64,000 bases of DNA, from assembly GCA_021927905.1 (NCBI GenBank), contig BLLK01000069.1, positions 3,100,001 to 3,164,000 on the forward strand. The letters run 5' to 3'. Under the pieces are notes generated by a model that saw only the letters and a program-made list of their open reading frames with translations, did no database searches and was not told the origin of the DNA. A program made the position numbers and the translations under genes. Positions within the stretch are counted from its first letter, which is position 1. Every line of letters starts with the position of its first letter. Source of the stretch: Chaetoceros tenuissimus. Lineage: Eukaryota; Bacillariophyta; Thalassiosirophyceae; Chaetocerotales; Chaetocerotaceae. This document shows, in pieces, positions 31,766 to 43,654 of this stretch.

Positions 31766-33489
31766 CTAAGTTAGTTTCAGAGCATCAGTACTGCGAAAAT
31801 CCGGCAAATTTTCATTCTCAAACCACGAAACCCGTGGAGCTAAGTAGCAAGGACAGCTTCGGAAGTATCGAGGATATCAACATACAATAAAGTGACGAGA
31901 ACAACAACCAACAGACTCCGAAGCTGACTCATGCAAGGCACACCCCCGTATAATAATGTTGAAAATCGAACTTTTTTAAAAGATAAAACCTATGGACCTG
32001 GCTTCTTAATAATTTTAAAAGTGAAGAAACGTTGTTACCTTAATAAAAAAAGAAAGGAAGGAAGGGAGGATTTGACACTCTGGATGAAGATTTCTTTATT
32101 TCAGTCAGAAAATTCAACATCAATATCTGTTTCTGCAAAGAAAGTATTACCAGCGAGAGTGAGAGCTTTTCTTTTTGGTTTAGAGTAAGAATGAAATTTT
32201 TACTTTTCGATTGTTGCATCGTGAAAATATAATGCTGTAGCAGTTCGGCTTGAGACTAAATCATGAAGACTTACACTTAAATTTCAGATTGTAGTGATGT
32301 GAATATCCATTTTACGCAGATTCTTCAATTCAAATTTAAAAATCACTGCAGAACTGCGAGACATGCTAGAAATGAAACTCTAATGATAGTTTTGATGAAC
32401 AATGAATTTAACCTACTCCAATCCATTGAGTATATTATTTGTTCATAACGTATTTTGTATAAAGCTACTAGTCCTAGAACAGAAAGCTCTCTCTCTATCT
32501 CCTTCACAAGCTCAGCTGAGACTTTGACATAACAAAAATGAAGAAGTAATCGTTAATGATATTTATAAAAAATTCACTGGTTCTTTTCCATTGACAAGGA
32601 AGAATCCATTTTTACCAAATTAGAAGATGGAAGAAGTCTGTCAAGTCTCGAAGAATCCGCAGTGACTCTAATCAAAGTTGGGAGTTTTCAAGTAAAGGTG
32701 AAAATCAACCAAGTTTGAAACATACCATTCCCTCTGGCTCCTCGTTCTAAATATAAGGTCTGTTGCAACAACAGTACGTCGAATGATTGACAGAGAGTCA
32801 GAGCCTTCAAAGTTGTGAGTAGGAATCATCAGCCTTTTCTGTCAATGGAAAAAGAAAAGAGAGAAAAGAGAGAAAAGAGAGAGTTGGCTATTGTGAAAAT
32901 TCAATCTCTCTTCCATACGCGTAAGCCATCTCTATGAGCTGTGAAAAGTGCGGCTATTGCTGAAGTTGAACAACAACAAGATGAAGAAACTAAGAAGCAA
33001 TCTTCATCTCAGGCCGAAAGCAAGGACCAAGGCAACATGAAAAAGTATCAACTGCTATAGTCAAAATTCAATCCTCTGTCTCGGCTCCATTCTCTTTCTA
33101 CATTTTAGCTTTCCAATAGAATAAGAGTCCTCTTCAAATAAATAAACAATATCCTTTTGTCAATCAAGGTTTCGGTGTAAAGCCTCGTCCATTTACTTAA
33201 TTCCTTGTACGCGGAATTCTTCAATGATAATTTAATAAAATCACGAATCTTTACATAACAATGAAAATATGACTTTGATCGCAGATTAACACAGGTAGGT
33301 ATTGTCATCTCACGCCGACTTTAAAGGCTTCAAGACTTAAGAATCCTTGTGCAATAATAAAGGAATGAAACTCTCTGCTCTTTCTTTTCTCGTTTGTGAG
33401 ACAGTATGAAACCACTTATAGATGATAATGTCTGATCAACTGTTTCTTGTTATCGAGTTCAACTGCCTACGCAATTCATTCGTTTTTAA
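31766..33489. other. Non-coding spacer between mobile elements
   Basis: 1.7 kb with no recognised gene. It contains a purine simple repeat of aagagagaaa units at about 32849-32882. Short open frames here have no support. Confidence 0.4.
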
Positions 33490-34381
33490 CAGTGGTGTCA
33501 CGTAAGAATACCATTTTTTGTGAGTTTTTCCTGCAAAGTGAAAATGCTAAAACTCGACCCAATATAAAGTAGTACCTGTTTAGTGGGTATTTATCGTTAC
33601 TACCCCCCCCCCCCTCCCCACACACACAAAATTATTCTTGTAAAGGAAACAACACATACAAGAGTCAAATCAAAATAAAATTTCGCACACAGCTCTATTA
33701 TATAGTGAAGAATACATGTACCAATTGATGTTGTTCATTATGTTCATTTGGTCGAGATATATGAGGTGAAATGATACTACCTGGATTGATACTACCCCCT
33801 TTGACAAAAATGAAAATTTTGATTCTATGGAGTACTCAAATTCGAGGAACAATTAGATTTTCTGAATCTACACCATCTATTTTGTTATAGAGGATGGTGA
33901 GAAGTTGTCTGAACATTGGATGGGTGCTGTGAAATCCGTGTCTCAAAGTGCACTTGGAAGGATTTTTTCATACGACCACTCTTCACACAACAGGAACACA
34001 TAAAAATAGCAATACAAGCAAGCGAAACTCAGAACAAATGCATGCAATAGTATATTGAATGTGTTAGTTATTAAACGGTATTTATTGAAGGTCAAACTTG
34101 AAAAACTGAGCAAGAAATAGGGGTATGTGTATCACTCTCAAGTCCAACATGTGTTCTGACATGAAACGTAACCTAACCCTTTCGTCAACTCATTTTGTAG
34201 CAAGAAACATGGTTTCGATTCAACATTAAATATATGTGCGCTAAATTTCTCGATTTAGAAAGCTTCCGAGATTTTTTCGACTACAGTTTTGAACAAGCGT
34301 AAAAAGAGCTTCTAGAAAGGTAGGTCGATTGGGTCGAGCTTTCGATTTTGGATTGCAGGAAAAAATTAGTATTCTTACCTG
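33490..34381. mobile_element. Non-autonomous DNA transposon (family A, copy 2, diverged)
   Basis: 892 bp flanked by TTAA (33486-33489 and 34382-34385). The left end CAGTGGTGTCACGTAAGAAT is one base from copy 1. The right end keeps attcttac then ctg, with part of the terminal repeat missing. The right interior (caactcattttgtagcaaga near 34187, acaagcgtaaaaagagcttc near 34294) matches copy 1. No transposase frame. A C-run followed by a CA repeat lies at about 33603-33628. It is more eroded than copy 1, hence probably older. Confidence 0.7.
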
Positions 34382-34529
34382 TTAATCCTTTCTTTACGAT
34401 CAAAAAGGATCATGATCATTGTGAGAGGAACTGCCCCATCAAGTAGCAAGCATCCGCAACCTTTGGTATTTAGCCATGGTAAAAAAGTAAAGAATCAAAA
34501 TTTTCATATTACTAGCTAACAAGAATTAA

Positions 34530-35025
34530 GAGCCAGTCCGCGTAAGAACGTACGGTTTCTTGTGGAACAGGCCATTTTTTACCCTTCAAAGTCACCACCT
34601 CGTGCTTGAAAATCGCAATGTTACGTAGGAGCAGTATCGAATTTCTTGTTCGATTTACTCTACCAGTACAAAATATACGTAACAAGGGGGATTTTGCAGA
34701 GACGAATGCCCCTCAAAGCAAATGCCTAGGCAAAAAACAATCAACGTCATTAGAACAAGCATATTTTATTTAGTAACAAAATTTACTTGATCGATTTTGA
34801 CAAATTTATTTTCATAACATATATGACGCCCGACTGAAGGGCAAAATGTGTAACGGTCCATTACTCAAAAATGGTCCGTTCCGAAAAGCTAAGAAGTAGC
34901 TCAATTGATGCGCATTTTAATTTAGTTATGATTACATGTACTGAGTATTGGCATTCGTCCAGCGGGTATGAAGTTCATTTTTTTGAAAAGTCGGTTTACC
35001 CGTACGTTCTTACGCGGTCTGGCTC
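34530..35025. mobile_element. Non-autonomous DNA transposon (family B) with TTAA target duplication
   Basis: 496 bp flanked by TTAA (34526-34529 and 35026-35029). Its 26-bp inverted repeats start GAGCCAGTCCGCGTAAGAAC on the left and GAGCCAGACCGCGTAAGAAC from the right, with one mismatch. It carries no gene. CGTAAGAA is shared with the family A ends, so the two families may use related transposases. Confidence 0.78.
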
Positions 35026-36072
35026 TTAATTTGGTTGTGACGATGAACGAGAAGATGAAATCAATGTCAAATGATAATTTCTACGAATGAAGAGTTTTGA
35101 TGAGCATTACATAGCTATCTCTTGAGTGAGTTGAGCTGTTTCTATTTTTGCAGATATGTTAATTGAAATTATGAAAATGTATTTATGCAACCATAGGAAA
35201 CAAATACATATGAAACAAAAAATATATAAAGTTAAAACCTTTACTATGGTATTGCAGTGTGGGGGTTTAAAATACAAAAAAGGTAAAAAATACGATGGTT
35301 TTATTGCATAGCTTTTATCTCAATTTTGCCAAAAATCACCTTATACTTTTTGTTGTCATTTCCAGAGCTTCGGTCTCCATTTTTCTTGTAAAATGACACC
35401 GTTAGTAGGTTTTTCCTGCAAATGAAATCGACCTGAGACAGAATTATATTTTTCTATGAAAGCTGCAGTAGAATTATGTGAAAAGCTTTTTAACTTTCAG
35501 AAGCAGTAGTTTACGACAATATTTCTGCCACAAAGCGAAAGAAGGTACAAACTCATTCTTCAAGAGTTTCTTCAGATGAATACGTAATATATTTTTCTGT
35601 TTTATAGCAATATTTCTGCCACAAAGCGCAAGAAGGTACAAACTATTCTTCAGAGTTTCTTTATATGAACACATAGTTAATTTTGCTGTAAAGTGATTAC
35701 AATATGTACACATATCGCAATTACTTTTTTCAATATGCTTGTAGTAAGTAAAGACTTTGACTCTATTCTCCCTCTATTGGAATGTGAAATCAAGTGAAGT
35801 TCGAGCCAATTTGAATTATGAATCGACCATGTCTAGTAGTATACCACTCAACTGTTCAAAAAATGGTGTTGAATGAATATTTTTTGTTGTTGTAAAAAAT
35901 AAAGAAAGAAACACTTTTAGAAGAAGATATGTTTGGTTGAAAAGAAGGACCTCTCCTCTGAAAAGAATGTATCAAATTTTTGGAAAAAAGACAAAATGCT
36001 CTGAGAATTGATTTGAAACAGAATTTTTATCACCTATTCTCAAATTTGATATATGAGAATAAACAAATTCAA
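35026..36072. repeat. Relic of a family A-like element with an internal tandem duplication
   Basis: gacaccgttagtaggtttttcctgcaaatg near 35390 resembles the family A left end, and tatgaatcgaccatgtctag near 35818 matches the interior of copy 1 (about 31285) in inverse orientation. Between them a 91-bp period tandem duplication (about 35517-35700) repeats caatatttctgccacaaagc. The borders are unclear. No gene is present. Confidence 0.45.
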
Positions 36073-38383
36073 TGATCCTACATAAAGAAGAAGAATCCAA
36101 ATGTAGCACTTGAATTTGTTTGGTATTCGGTATCCATGCACCGAATGAGGTGTTTTGGGCAGTCGCTGTTGCGACCGATTTTGGTAAACTTCATTTTTAA
36201 TTCTATCGAATGATTTAGTTCTGATAGCCCATTCGCAGTGATGCTATGATTCTTTCCTCCAGTGAGAGGTTTCTGTAAACATTCAACCATAGAATTGGTA
36301 TTTAATTGAAAGCACAGGATTATTAGGCTCAACAGCTGTAGCATACATACGACAAACCTTTCAGCTCCCACCAGTCCATAAATAGCTATGAAGCATCGTT
36401 CTTACTTTTTAGCTCTCAAGCTTCCTCATTAATTTGTAAAGGAAACTCGCAAGCGGAATAAGTAAGGGAGAACGTTTTGTACTTTACCGGATGATGGAAA
36501 TAATAATTGTTGGCCCATTTTCTTTTTTTATTGGATTCAAATCTTTGATGGCTTCTTTCCCAGTTCAAGTTTAGTATCTCAACCCAGATGCAATCTAAAG
36601 AGGGTAAAAGATATTCATACAGTGTCAAAACTTCACTAAACAGGGAGTCCTTCTTTCGCCTTTTCATTGACCTCCAATTTGAAACTGTTTCCACGTTCAA
36701 ATCTTGAGTCTCATTTCTCAAGAAACGTCTTTGTGGATTCGATACAAGATCTTTGAAGAAATATGGGAAGACAAGTGAAGTTTGACCTTAGTTTGCATCT
36801 CTCTCTCTCTCTCTCTCTGTAGAAGCTTTTAACAGCTTGGTCGAAGATGTCAGATATTGGTGTTCTTCGAGTATTGTTGTGTCTGATCATCTCTCCCTCA
36901 ATCGTCTTCCATCAACCCTATCCCTAACTCCAACCAATTTGTGTGATCTAGGAAATCTCAGTATACCACGTATATTCATATGCTATTTACATGTCTCACT
37001 AGATGAAATGAAGCTAGAGTTGATCAACAGGATAACTGGATAACAATGGAGGCGACTATGCGGATGCTTCTCGTTATCGACGCTTAAATATCGAGAGGCA
37101 GAAACAAAAAGGTCACTACGGTTAACTTGTCTCGAGGTAAAAGAAGTATCTCGATTGAGCATACCATGTTGGAACCAAACATCAACCATCGCACAAAAAG
37201 AAGTATCCCGATAGAGGAGATGTCATCAGAATGCAAGCATTTGAATATTCAGAAAAAGAGGTAGCTAGTTCCAGGCCATACGAAGAGCAAGCGCCTCAAT
37301 TTTTACTATTACTAGAATGATGAATGCCAATTGAAATTCTGAGATTCAAGCACTGACCAATAATACAGAAGAGCAAATATCTTGACAATTCTACATTACA
37401 TCAGAAATCGATAAAGATTACACAGCAAAAGTAAATTGTGGCATGGAAAAAGCAAATTACATTGAGCAAATTACATTGAGCAAATTCCATTGAGAGCGTT
37501 CAAGTGGCGTGACCTTAATGGAGGTGTAGTCAGTATTCTCATTGTTTTGCAACGTGAACATGATCCGTATGCAATGTGCTCTCTCGACAAGGTTAATGCC
37601 GATAGGAAGGTCATTTGCTAGAAGTTTAGTGATGAATTTGTTCTGCTTGAAGCTCTTTCTTTCTGGGCTCTACGAATACGAGTCCAACCTATTTCTTGTT
37701 GAAGCAATGTAGATTCCACACCAATAATTTCCTACCAGTATTCACATACTATTTTTTGAATCAAGAGCGGAGTTTAAAGTGAGAACAATGTTCGACGTGA
37801 CAAGTAAAGTATCTCTTTGTGTGGTAGATATTCTAGCTAATCTCTATATGAATATCTGTTGACAGCCTTGCTGCAAAGTAATGTTTCGCAATTTCCCTGG
37901 CTTATTCATCAACTAAACAATGAATTCAGTTGTCAATTGTTCAAGAAATGTTAGTGGTCTATGGAACTCATCCACATATTCTTTGATTATCGTAGTTCAA
38001 GGCTTGAATGGAAAAATGTCCCAAAGACCCTTCAGAGAAGAGATAAGGTCTATTGAAGATGTGGATGCTTTAAAATGGTATCTCTGTCGCGATCAAACAT
38101 TCAACTGCACTGTCATTGTCACTAGCTGTGATAATAGCTGCAGTCGAATGCTGAGTATTCTCATCAGTTCATTGGGCTTGATCTCTTGAATATTTTTAAA
38201 AAAATTTGTATAATTAATTATTCAAACATGGCTTTGGATTAAATGTTTTTACGCAAGGTTACAGTTACTTTATTTAGTTTGGAAGTGAGTTCTTAGATTC
38301 AACTATTTCATCTCTTTTTCCATAAATAACGTTGAGGGATTCAATCATTTCAACGCTTTTATATATTATTCACAAGGACTCTT
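36073..38383. other. Gene-poor stretch with small unsupported open frames
   Basis: Minus-strand frames at 36078-36371 and 36416-36721 (97 and 101 codons) and a plus-strand ATG frame at 37920-38189 (89 codons) are the best candidates; none resembles a known family. Also present are a (CT)n run at about 36797-36818 and a 14-15-bp tandem repeat of gcaaattacattga at about 37452-37494. The paired phrases aaaagaagtatctcgattga and aaaagaagtatcccgataga lie near 37140 and 37197. A small or fragmented gene cannot be excluded. Confidence 0.35.
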
Positions 38384-40342
38384 TTACAAATCACATAGCA
38401 TCTGTGCTTCTTCAAGCAAATCATCAAATGCTGCATGGATGCGAAGGGCTACACTCTGAGAAGTGCATAGTTTCACGTTCAAGTCGATCAAATTGGCACA
38501 CGATCTTTTCACAGTATCACCACTCTCAGTCAGATCATTTGTAAATTCTTGAAGTAATTCATCAAAGCTCATTGCACTTTCAGTCTTTCTAGAGTTTACC
38601 GCGTTTGTGAGAGAAGGAGATGAAAAGGTCGAGACCTTATTCGCAACTTTTGGATCCAATTGAACGTGCATCTTTGCTTTTCCACTGGTCACAGTGGTTC
38701 CAGATCTGCTACTAGGAAAAGCTTTTCCTGTACCAATACTCGAGGAGTCTGATTGTTTAGCACCTGTATCACGACTTGGAGGTGGCGGTGATGGAGTAAT
38801 AGGCTGAAAGACATTTTTGGTAGATTTGCTGGAAGTCACATTGGTATTGACATTGTTACCACGAACTGGTGCTCTAGGTATAATTCTTGTACCACCATGT
38901 GTAGTATTGGAAAATGCACGTACTACAGCATGTTGACGTCCTCCATGTCTTGGAGTAGGAGAAACAAAACCATTTGAGAGAGGTTTGGCCCCATTCTCAA
39001 TTTGCTTTGCAAATCGACGATTTGCGGTTTTGCTGTTTTCCATGTTAGCGGACGATTGTCCGATCTGAATAGGAGAAGCATCCTCTTGAGAATTTCTAGC
39101 AGTACTAGAAATGTTGACTACAGTATCTTTCTTCATGGCAATAGACTTTGCAACAACCATATCTTGATGGCTAGCTCTCTGTTCGTTGGCATTCACATCA
39201 AGGATTGTAAGATTCTGACGAGTGTCTGAAATAGAATGTTCCTTTTCGACAACATTTGACATAGAGACGTCGGATGGAGGTGATGAATTGGTTGGAGCAG
39301 ATAGAGCAGGAGCATCATGACCATGTTGATGACCTTGCTCGTTTTCTTCCTTGTCTTTTTGGATAGAATCAATAGCACTCAACTCGTTTCCTTTTTCATT
39401 TGACACAGTCGTAGCAATTTCATTCATGGTCTTTTCCTTTTCCACGCGTGGGTCAGATTCTTGCACTTGCAACACATTCACAGAATCAGTATTTGCAAGA
39501 ATTTCCTGATGACCTTGAGCACGCTCTTTGAGACTTGACGTTTCGATCGAGACATGATCAACAGCATTGGAACCAATATTAGTTTCCGTCAGGGTGTCGT
39601 TGGAAAACGAGGAAGAATCGATTGTAGCATTTTGACCGTCACCCTTACGGACTGCATTCTCAATTTCAGATTCATTGTTGGAGAGGGCAAGTGAAGAATC
39701 ATTTGAAGTAGAGGATTCCATGGCATCATTAGAGTTCAAGTTTGACTCCTGATTGAGATCGGAAGAATGATTATCCTTGGACTTTTTGAACAGTAATTTG
39801 ATCTCATCGGTGTCATTGTCACCAGACTTTGTCGTGTGGTTAGATGTACTTGGAGATGAAGAATCATCGGAATCCTTTGCAGGAAGAGCATCATTCGATG
39901 TAGCAAGAGAAGAAGAAGAAGAATCGGCAGCAGCGACGGCATCTCTCTTCTTTGAGAATCGTGAGAGGACCCCAAGTCCAGCACTTGATTTGTCTGTAGT
40001 ATTACGATCTGATTCGTTACCATTGGCTGCATTGTCATTGAGAGGGTGGCCTGCAGGGCAGTCAAAGCCTTGATTCATGAAGTCTGTGTCAGTGTAGTTT
40101 GATTCGTAGTTGCTGTTGTAGCTGCTTTCAAAGGCACCACTCTCACTGCCATATGCACCCATGCCGTACTCATCAAATGAGTAATCATGGTTTTGAGGAT
40201 TCGTGGGGATAGAAGAAGAAGTGACCGCCTCATCAGCTTCGGTGCGGTTGTCATTGCATTTTGATTCTTCTTTGTTCTCTGATTCGTTCAAATTTGATTC
40301 CGCCTCTTTGCCAGAACTCTGCTTTTGAAATCTAAGCACCAT
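38384..40342 (-). CDS. Ser/Asn/Asp-rich disordered protein of unknown function
   Basis: 652 aa in one exon; ATG at 40340-40342. Almost the whole length is low-complexity (Ser, Asn, Thr, Asp, Glu) with many short acidic patches. A short Tyr/Ser/Asn segment lies near residues 55-90 (YSFDEYGMGAYGSESG) and a Pro run near 545. The only ordered-looking part is the last ~60 residues (MSFDELLQEFTNDLTESGDT to DDLLEEAQMLCDL), predicted helical. No signal peptide or membrane segment. The function is unknown; a scaffold or regulatory protein is possible. It is divergent from the RING-CH/MYND gene across a 702-bp promoter with a GA-rich run near 40490. Confidence 0.8.
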   Translation of the reverse strand: MVLRFQKQSSGKEAESNLNESENKEESKCNDNRTEADEAVTSSSIPTNPQNHDYSFDEYGMGAYGSESGAFESSYNSNYESNYTDTDFMNQGFDCPAGHPLNDNAANGNESDRNTTDKSSAGLGVLSRFSKKRDAVAAADSSSSSLATSNDALPAKDSDDSSSPSTSNHTTKSGDNDTDEIKLLFKKSKDNHSSDLNQESNLNSNDAMESSTSNDSSLALSNNESEIENAVRKGDGQNATIDSSSFSNDTLTETNIGSNAVDHVSIETSSLKERAQGHQEILANTDSVNVLQVQESDPRVEKEKTMNEIATTVSNEKGNELSAIDSIQKDKEENEQGHQHGHDAPALSAPTNSSPPSDVSMSNVVEKEHSISDTRQNLTILDVNANEQRASHQDMVVAKSIAMKKDTVVNISSTARNSQEDASPIQIGQSSANMENSKTANRRFAKQIENGAKPLSNGFVSPTPRHGGRQHAVVRAFSNTTHGGTRIIPRAPVRGNNVNTNVTSSKSTKNVFQPITPSPPPPSRDTGAKQSDSSSIGTGKAFPSSRSGTTVTSGKAKMHVQLDPKVANKVSTFSSPSLTNAVNSRKTESAMSFDELLQEFTNDLTESGDTVKRSCANLIDLNVKLCTSQSVALRIHAAFDDLLEEAQMLCDL

Positions 40343-41044
40343 CCTGATTCTTTACACAGTTAGTTTTCTTCAATATGAATGGCTATTAGAGCAGTTTAGA
40401 GTGTTAGTGAAGCGATCAGGAAATGAATCTGTAACTCTGTTCTATTGGAAACAAGAATTTGATTTTGTGTGTTGATGGTTGATGTGAAAAGGAGAGAGAG
40501 AGATCCAGCCAACAATCGTCTGTCGTGCATTGAAACCATAAATGGCTCTATGACTAGCTAGAATTAGATGGAACAGTCATTTATTTTATCTCACCCTGTC
40601 ATGTTTTGGTACTGTACGTAGTAAAAATAAAGCATGGCAAGAGCAGTGGTGGAGTGGTGGTCGAAAACTTTTGAACAGAGGGGAAGTCCACACGTAGTAT
40701 TGAATATCCCTTTCATAATAGGAACTACTACACAAATTTGTTTTTATTTCTGCTGTCGCTACATCTGGCTCAATAGTCTTGGAGTGAAGTTGAAATTGGG
40801 TTGTATCTTGCAAGAGTTTTATTGAATAATAGGTCAAATAGGTGAACGAGAGAACACCAGTTTCTTCTCATTTTAGCCTCGTGTCTATTCACAAACTTTT
40901 CGTGCAGGCAACTATTGCAGACTTGAAGCAATCACAACACAGTGCGATATTTGACGATAAACTTTTGCTTTTGATCGACAAAACTATCGGACCAAACTAT
41001 CATTCACATTTTAGAAATACAAACAAAGCAAACTTTTCTAGGAA
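40343..41044. other. Divergent promoter region
   Basis: 702 bp between the disordered-protein ATG and the RING-CH/MYND ATG. It contains a GA-rich tract (gagagagaga, about 40490-40501) and no recognised gene. A 124-codon plus-strand frame from 40842 overlaps the downstream gene out of frame and is discounted. Confidence 0.5.
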
Positions 41045-43304
41045 ATGCCAATTTACTGTTGCAAACCGGGAACTGGAACTGAAGAACCATGGAAACATGG
41101 ACTTCCTGTATATGCAGAACCATTTCCAACACAAGAAGATGACTCTAATACTACTAATAATAATGACTATGATCATGCTACGGATCCATCAGCAGCACAA
41201 GCATCGCAAAATATAAACACGAATCGGAATTTCTACACTAATGTTGACATGAATCAATTTGATTCCACAACACAAAGTCCAGAACCTATTCGAAAACTTA
41301 AACATTCAGAGATTGTTCTAGTAGATGAAGTTTCTTCTTACTATGATAGATTGTGGCTCAGATTGTGTTGGCCTGGGTCAAGAGGGGGAGTAGCAGGATA
41401 TATACTCCTCAAAGGAAGACATTCCGAAAATGAGAAAGTCAAGGCTTTCAAAGAACAAATAAAGGGTGCTGTCGGAGGGTTAGAAGAATGTGATGATGGT
41501 GAAAGTACTCCAATATCTATTCAAATGAACCTTCAATCATCAACAAGTGAGTATTCATTTGTTTACCTTGTCTTTTATTGTAGAGCTTGATAGATCTAAC
41601 ATTTGCTTCTTTTTCATCGCACCATTAGATAAGACTTCAAGTGAAAATGATTCTGATAATGAATCATCTCCTGAATCAACTGGAGGAGAATCAAGGGGTC
41701 CAAGATGTCTAAGAACTGGACTATATTTCCCTTCTACAGATACAATGCAGCTATTGTCAGAATATGATGATGGCATAGAAGATGCACCATCTGTAGCACC
41801 AATAACAGGCGAAGACGGTGTGGATGAAGACGATATCGAAGGAGAGCCAGTCTTTTGTAGAATTTGCAGAGAAGGACTTCATGATGTTGATTATGATTTT
41901 GAAATGGAGGGAAAAGATGTACAGAGGTCATCATCGCAAATCAGTGGAAATAATGGCGATAATACTGATTTATCGTTGTCGAGACACGAAACTCATGAAA
42001 ATGTTTCACAAACAGCTCAAACACAAAATTCAAAAAAGACTCCTATACGCGCTAGTCACATGAATCATCCATATGCAGCAAATCCACTCATGGCCCCGTG
42101 TGAATGTTCCGGATCTATGGCATTTGTTCACTACCTATGCATTGAACAATGGCGATGCAGATCTCATCATCCCGGAGCTAAAAACGGACTTAATTGTGAG
42201 ACATGCAATAAACCATATGTACTACCTCCACCTCCTGAAAGACCCGAAGTGAACGAAGAGGAAGATTGGCTTGAAGCCATGCCACCACATGTCCTCCAAG
42301 CTTTGAGAAATCCTCACCCTTGCTGGCAGATAGGTGCTGCAATTGTAAGGAGAAGATGGTTACGACCTTTGGCACCTGTTATTAGTAGCCCAATCGTAGC
42401 TTTATACTGTCGCGCAAGGAGAACTTTGAAAAAGAGAGGCGTTAGTCGTCGTCGATGGGCTTGCAGCCTCTGTCGTAGACGAGCTAGATGGAAGTGCGTC
42501 CGTTGCCTCCGTTCGTATTATTGCTCTAGACAATGCCAGAATGTGAGCTGGCACATTGTACACAAGCATGTGTGTTACAAACCTGTTAGATTTTGGCAAA
42601 GTGTCGCATTATATGGTCTTGCTATTATCTACTTCATACCGGATATATTGAGTTATACTTTGCTATACGATGTTGGACTCAGCTTTCTTTGGTTGTCATT
42701 TGTAATTACTGGTGTCATTGGTGGTGGAGTTGCAACAATAATGAAAAAGAGGGTTGGTATTGATATTCGCGGTAGAGTACTTGAATTAGCTGTTGTACTA
42801 GCAACTCTTTGGTTAGGCAGCATTGGTTGGGGATTAATCTGGGCATTCTTCGGGGAGCCTGAAAAATGCAGAGGTACCTTCAATTTCAATGCACCTTATC
42901 GCAATCAGACTTTAAATCCAGAATTTGAGTACGACAGAAAATTTGGAATCATGTCCATTTATTTGACGGCATATTTGTTCCGCCCAGCAAAAGCTGCCTT
43001 AGTGCAAACTGATGGATTAGTGTCCAAGGCTCTCCCATCCCTAATTTCGAAATGGGTATGTTACAGAGGCATCTCATCAGAAGATATTGACTACAAAGGG
43101 TGCTTTGAATTGGCAACAAAAGCAGACCCTGACTTTTTATTGAAAGGCTTTGTAGGAGACTGCACTAGTGACGCCAATACAATTATTGTTTGTTGCTCAT
43201 TGGCGATTTTTATGCACTTTACAAACCACATGCTCAAAAGACTAGATAGATTAAGACGGGCTGCTGTCGCTCGTCCAAGACATCCTAGACCTCATCAAGA
43301 TTAG
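41045..43304 (+). CDS. RING-CH and MYND zinc-finger membrane protein (2 exons)
   Basis: CDS join(41045..41546, 41629..43304), 725 aa, with an 82-nt intron (gtgagt...ttag). A RING-CH (MARCH-type) finger starts with CRIC at about residue 243. It resumes with APCECSGSMAFVHYLCIEQW near 324 and CETCNKPY, so about 80 residues, mostly polar, interrupt the finger. A complete MYND finger follows at about 446-483 (CSLCRRRARWKCVRC, YYCSRQCQ, SWHIVHKHVC). Then come several hydrophobic helices (about 488-545, 551-575 and 683-700) and a basic tail. RING-CH proteins are membrane ubiquitin ligases; MYND binds Pro-rich peptides. A membrane ligase with a MYND substrate adaptor is inferred. The ATG gives MPIYCCKPGTG; CC could be lipidated. 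Confidence 0.85.
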
Positions 43305-43654
43305 ATTAATAATTAAAAAATGTTCATCTATTTTTAAATGACTTTGGAAGAGCAAATATCTTCAACAGTATGGTTTTATTTTCAATTAATTTTATCAAAA
43401 ATGTTTTCTTGAAAATGAGAACACCGGAATGTCAGTCTGGCATTCGTCCGTCATAGGTTGAAGCCAAAGAACACCATCTACTTTTTCCACAAATCGATAG
43501 TACAATCTGAAAAACAATCAGATACAGCCCTTGGCTTTATTAGAGTACATAAAGGAGTACTGTAAATAGTTTCAGAAGCTTTTACTACTGTGTTGAAGTT
43601 GAAAAAGAGGATAATCGCGATATATTTATAATTGATTGATTCTACAATAGTCCA
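43305..43654. other. Intergenic, no gene seen
   Basis: 350 bp between two tandem plus-strand genes. It should hold the promoter of the Tim17/22-family gene. No repeat or RNA gene was recognised. Confidence 0.5.

Noticed and set aside
33601-33630. Poly-C and CA run as a CRISPR-like or telomeric repeat
   Set aside because: It is a simple mononucleotide/dinucleotide tract without spacers or telomere units.
36078-36721. Two adjacent minus-strand frames that might be exons of one gene
   Set aside because: No clear splice pair or family motif; kept only as a note in the intergenic entry.
37920-38189. 89-codon ATG frame
   Set aside because: No family resemblance and no supporting context; too short to assert.
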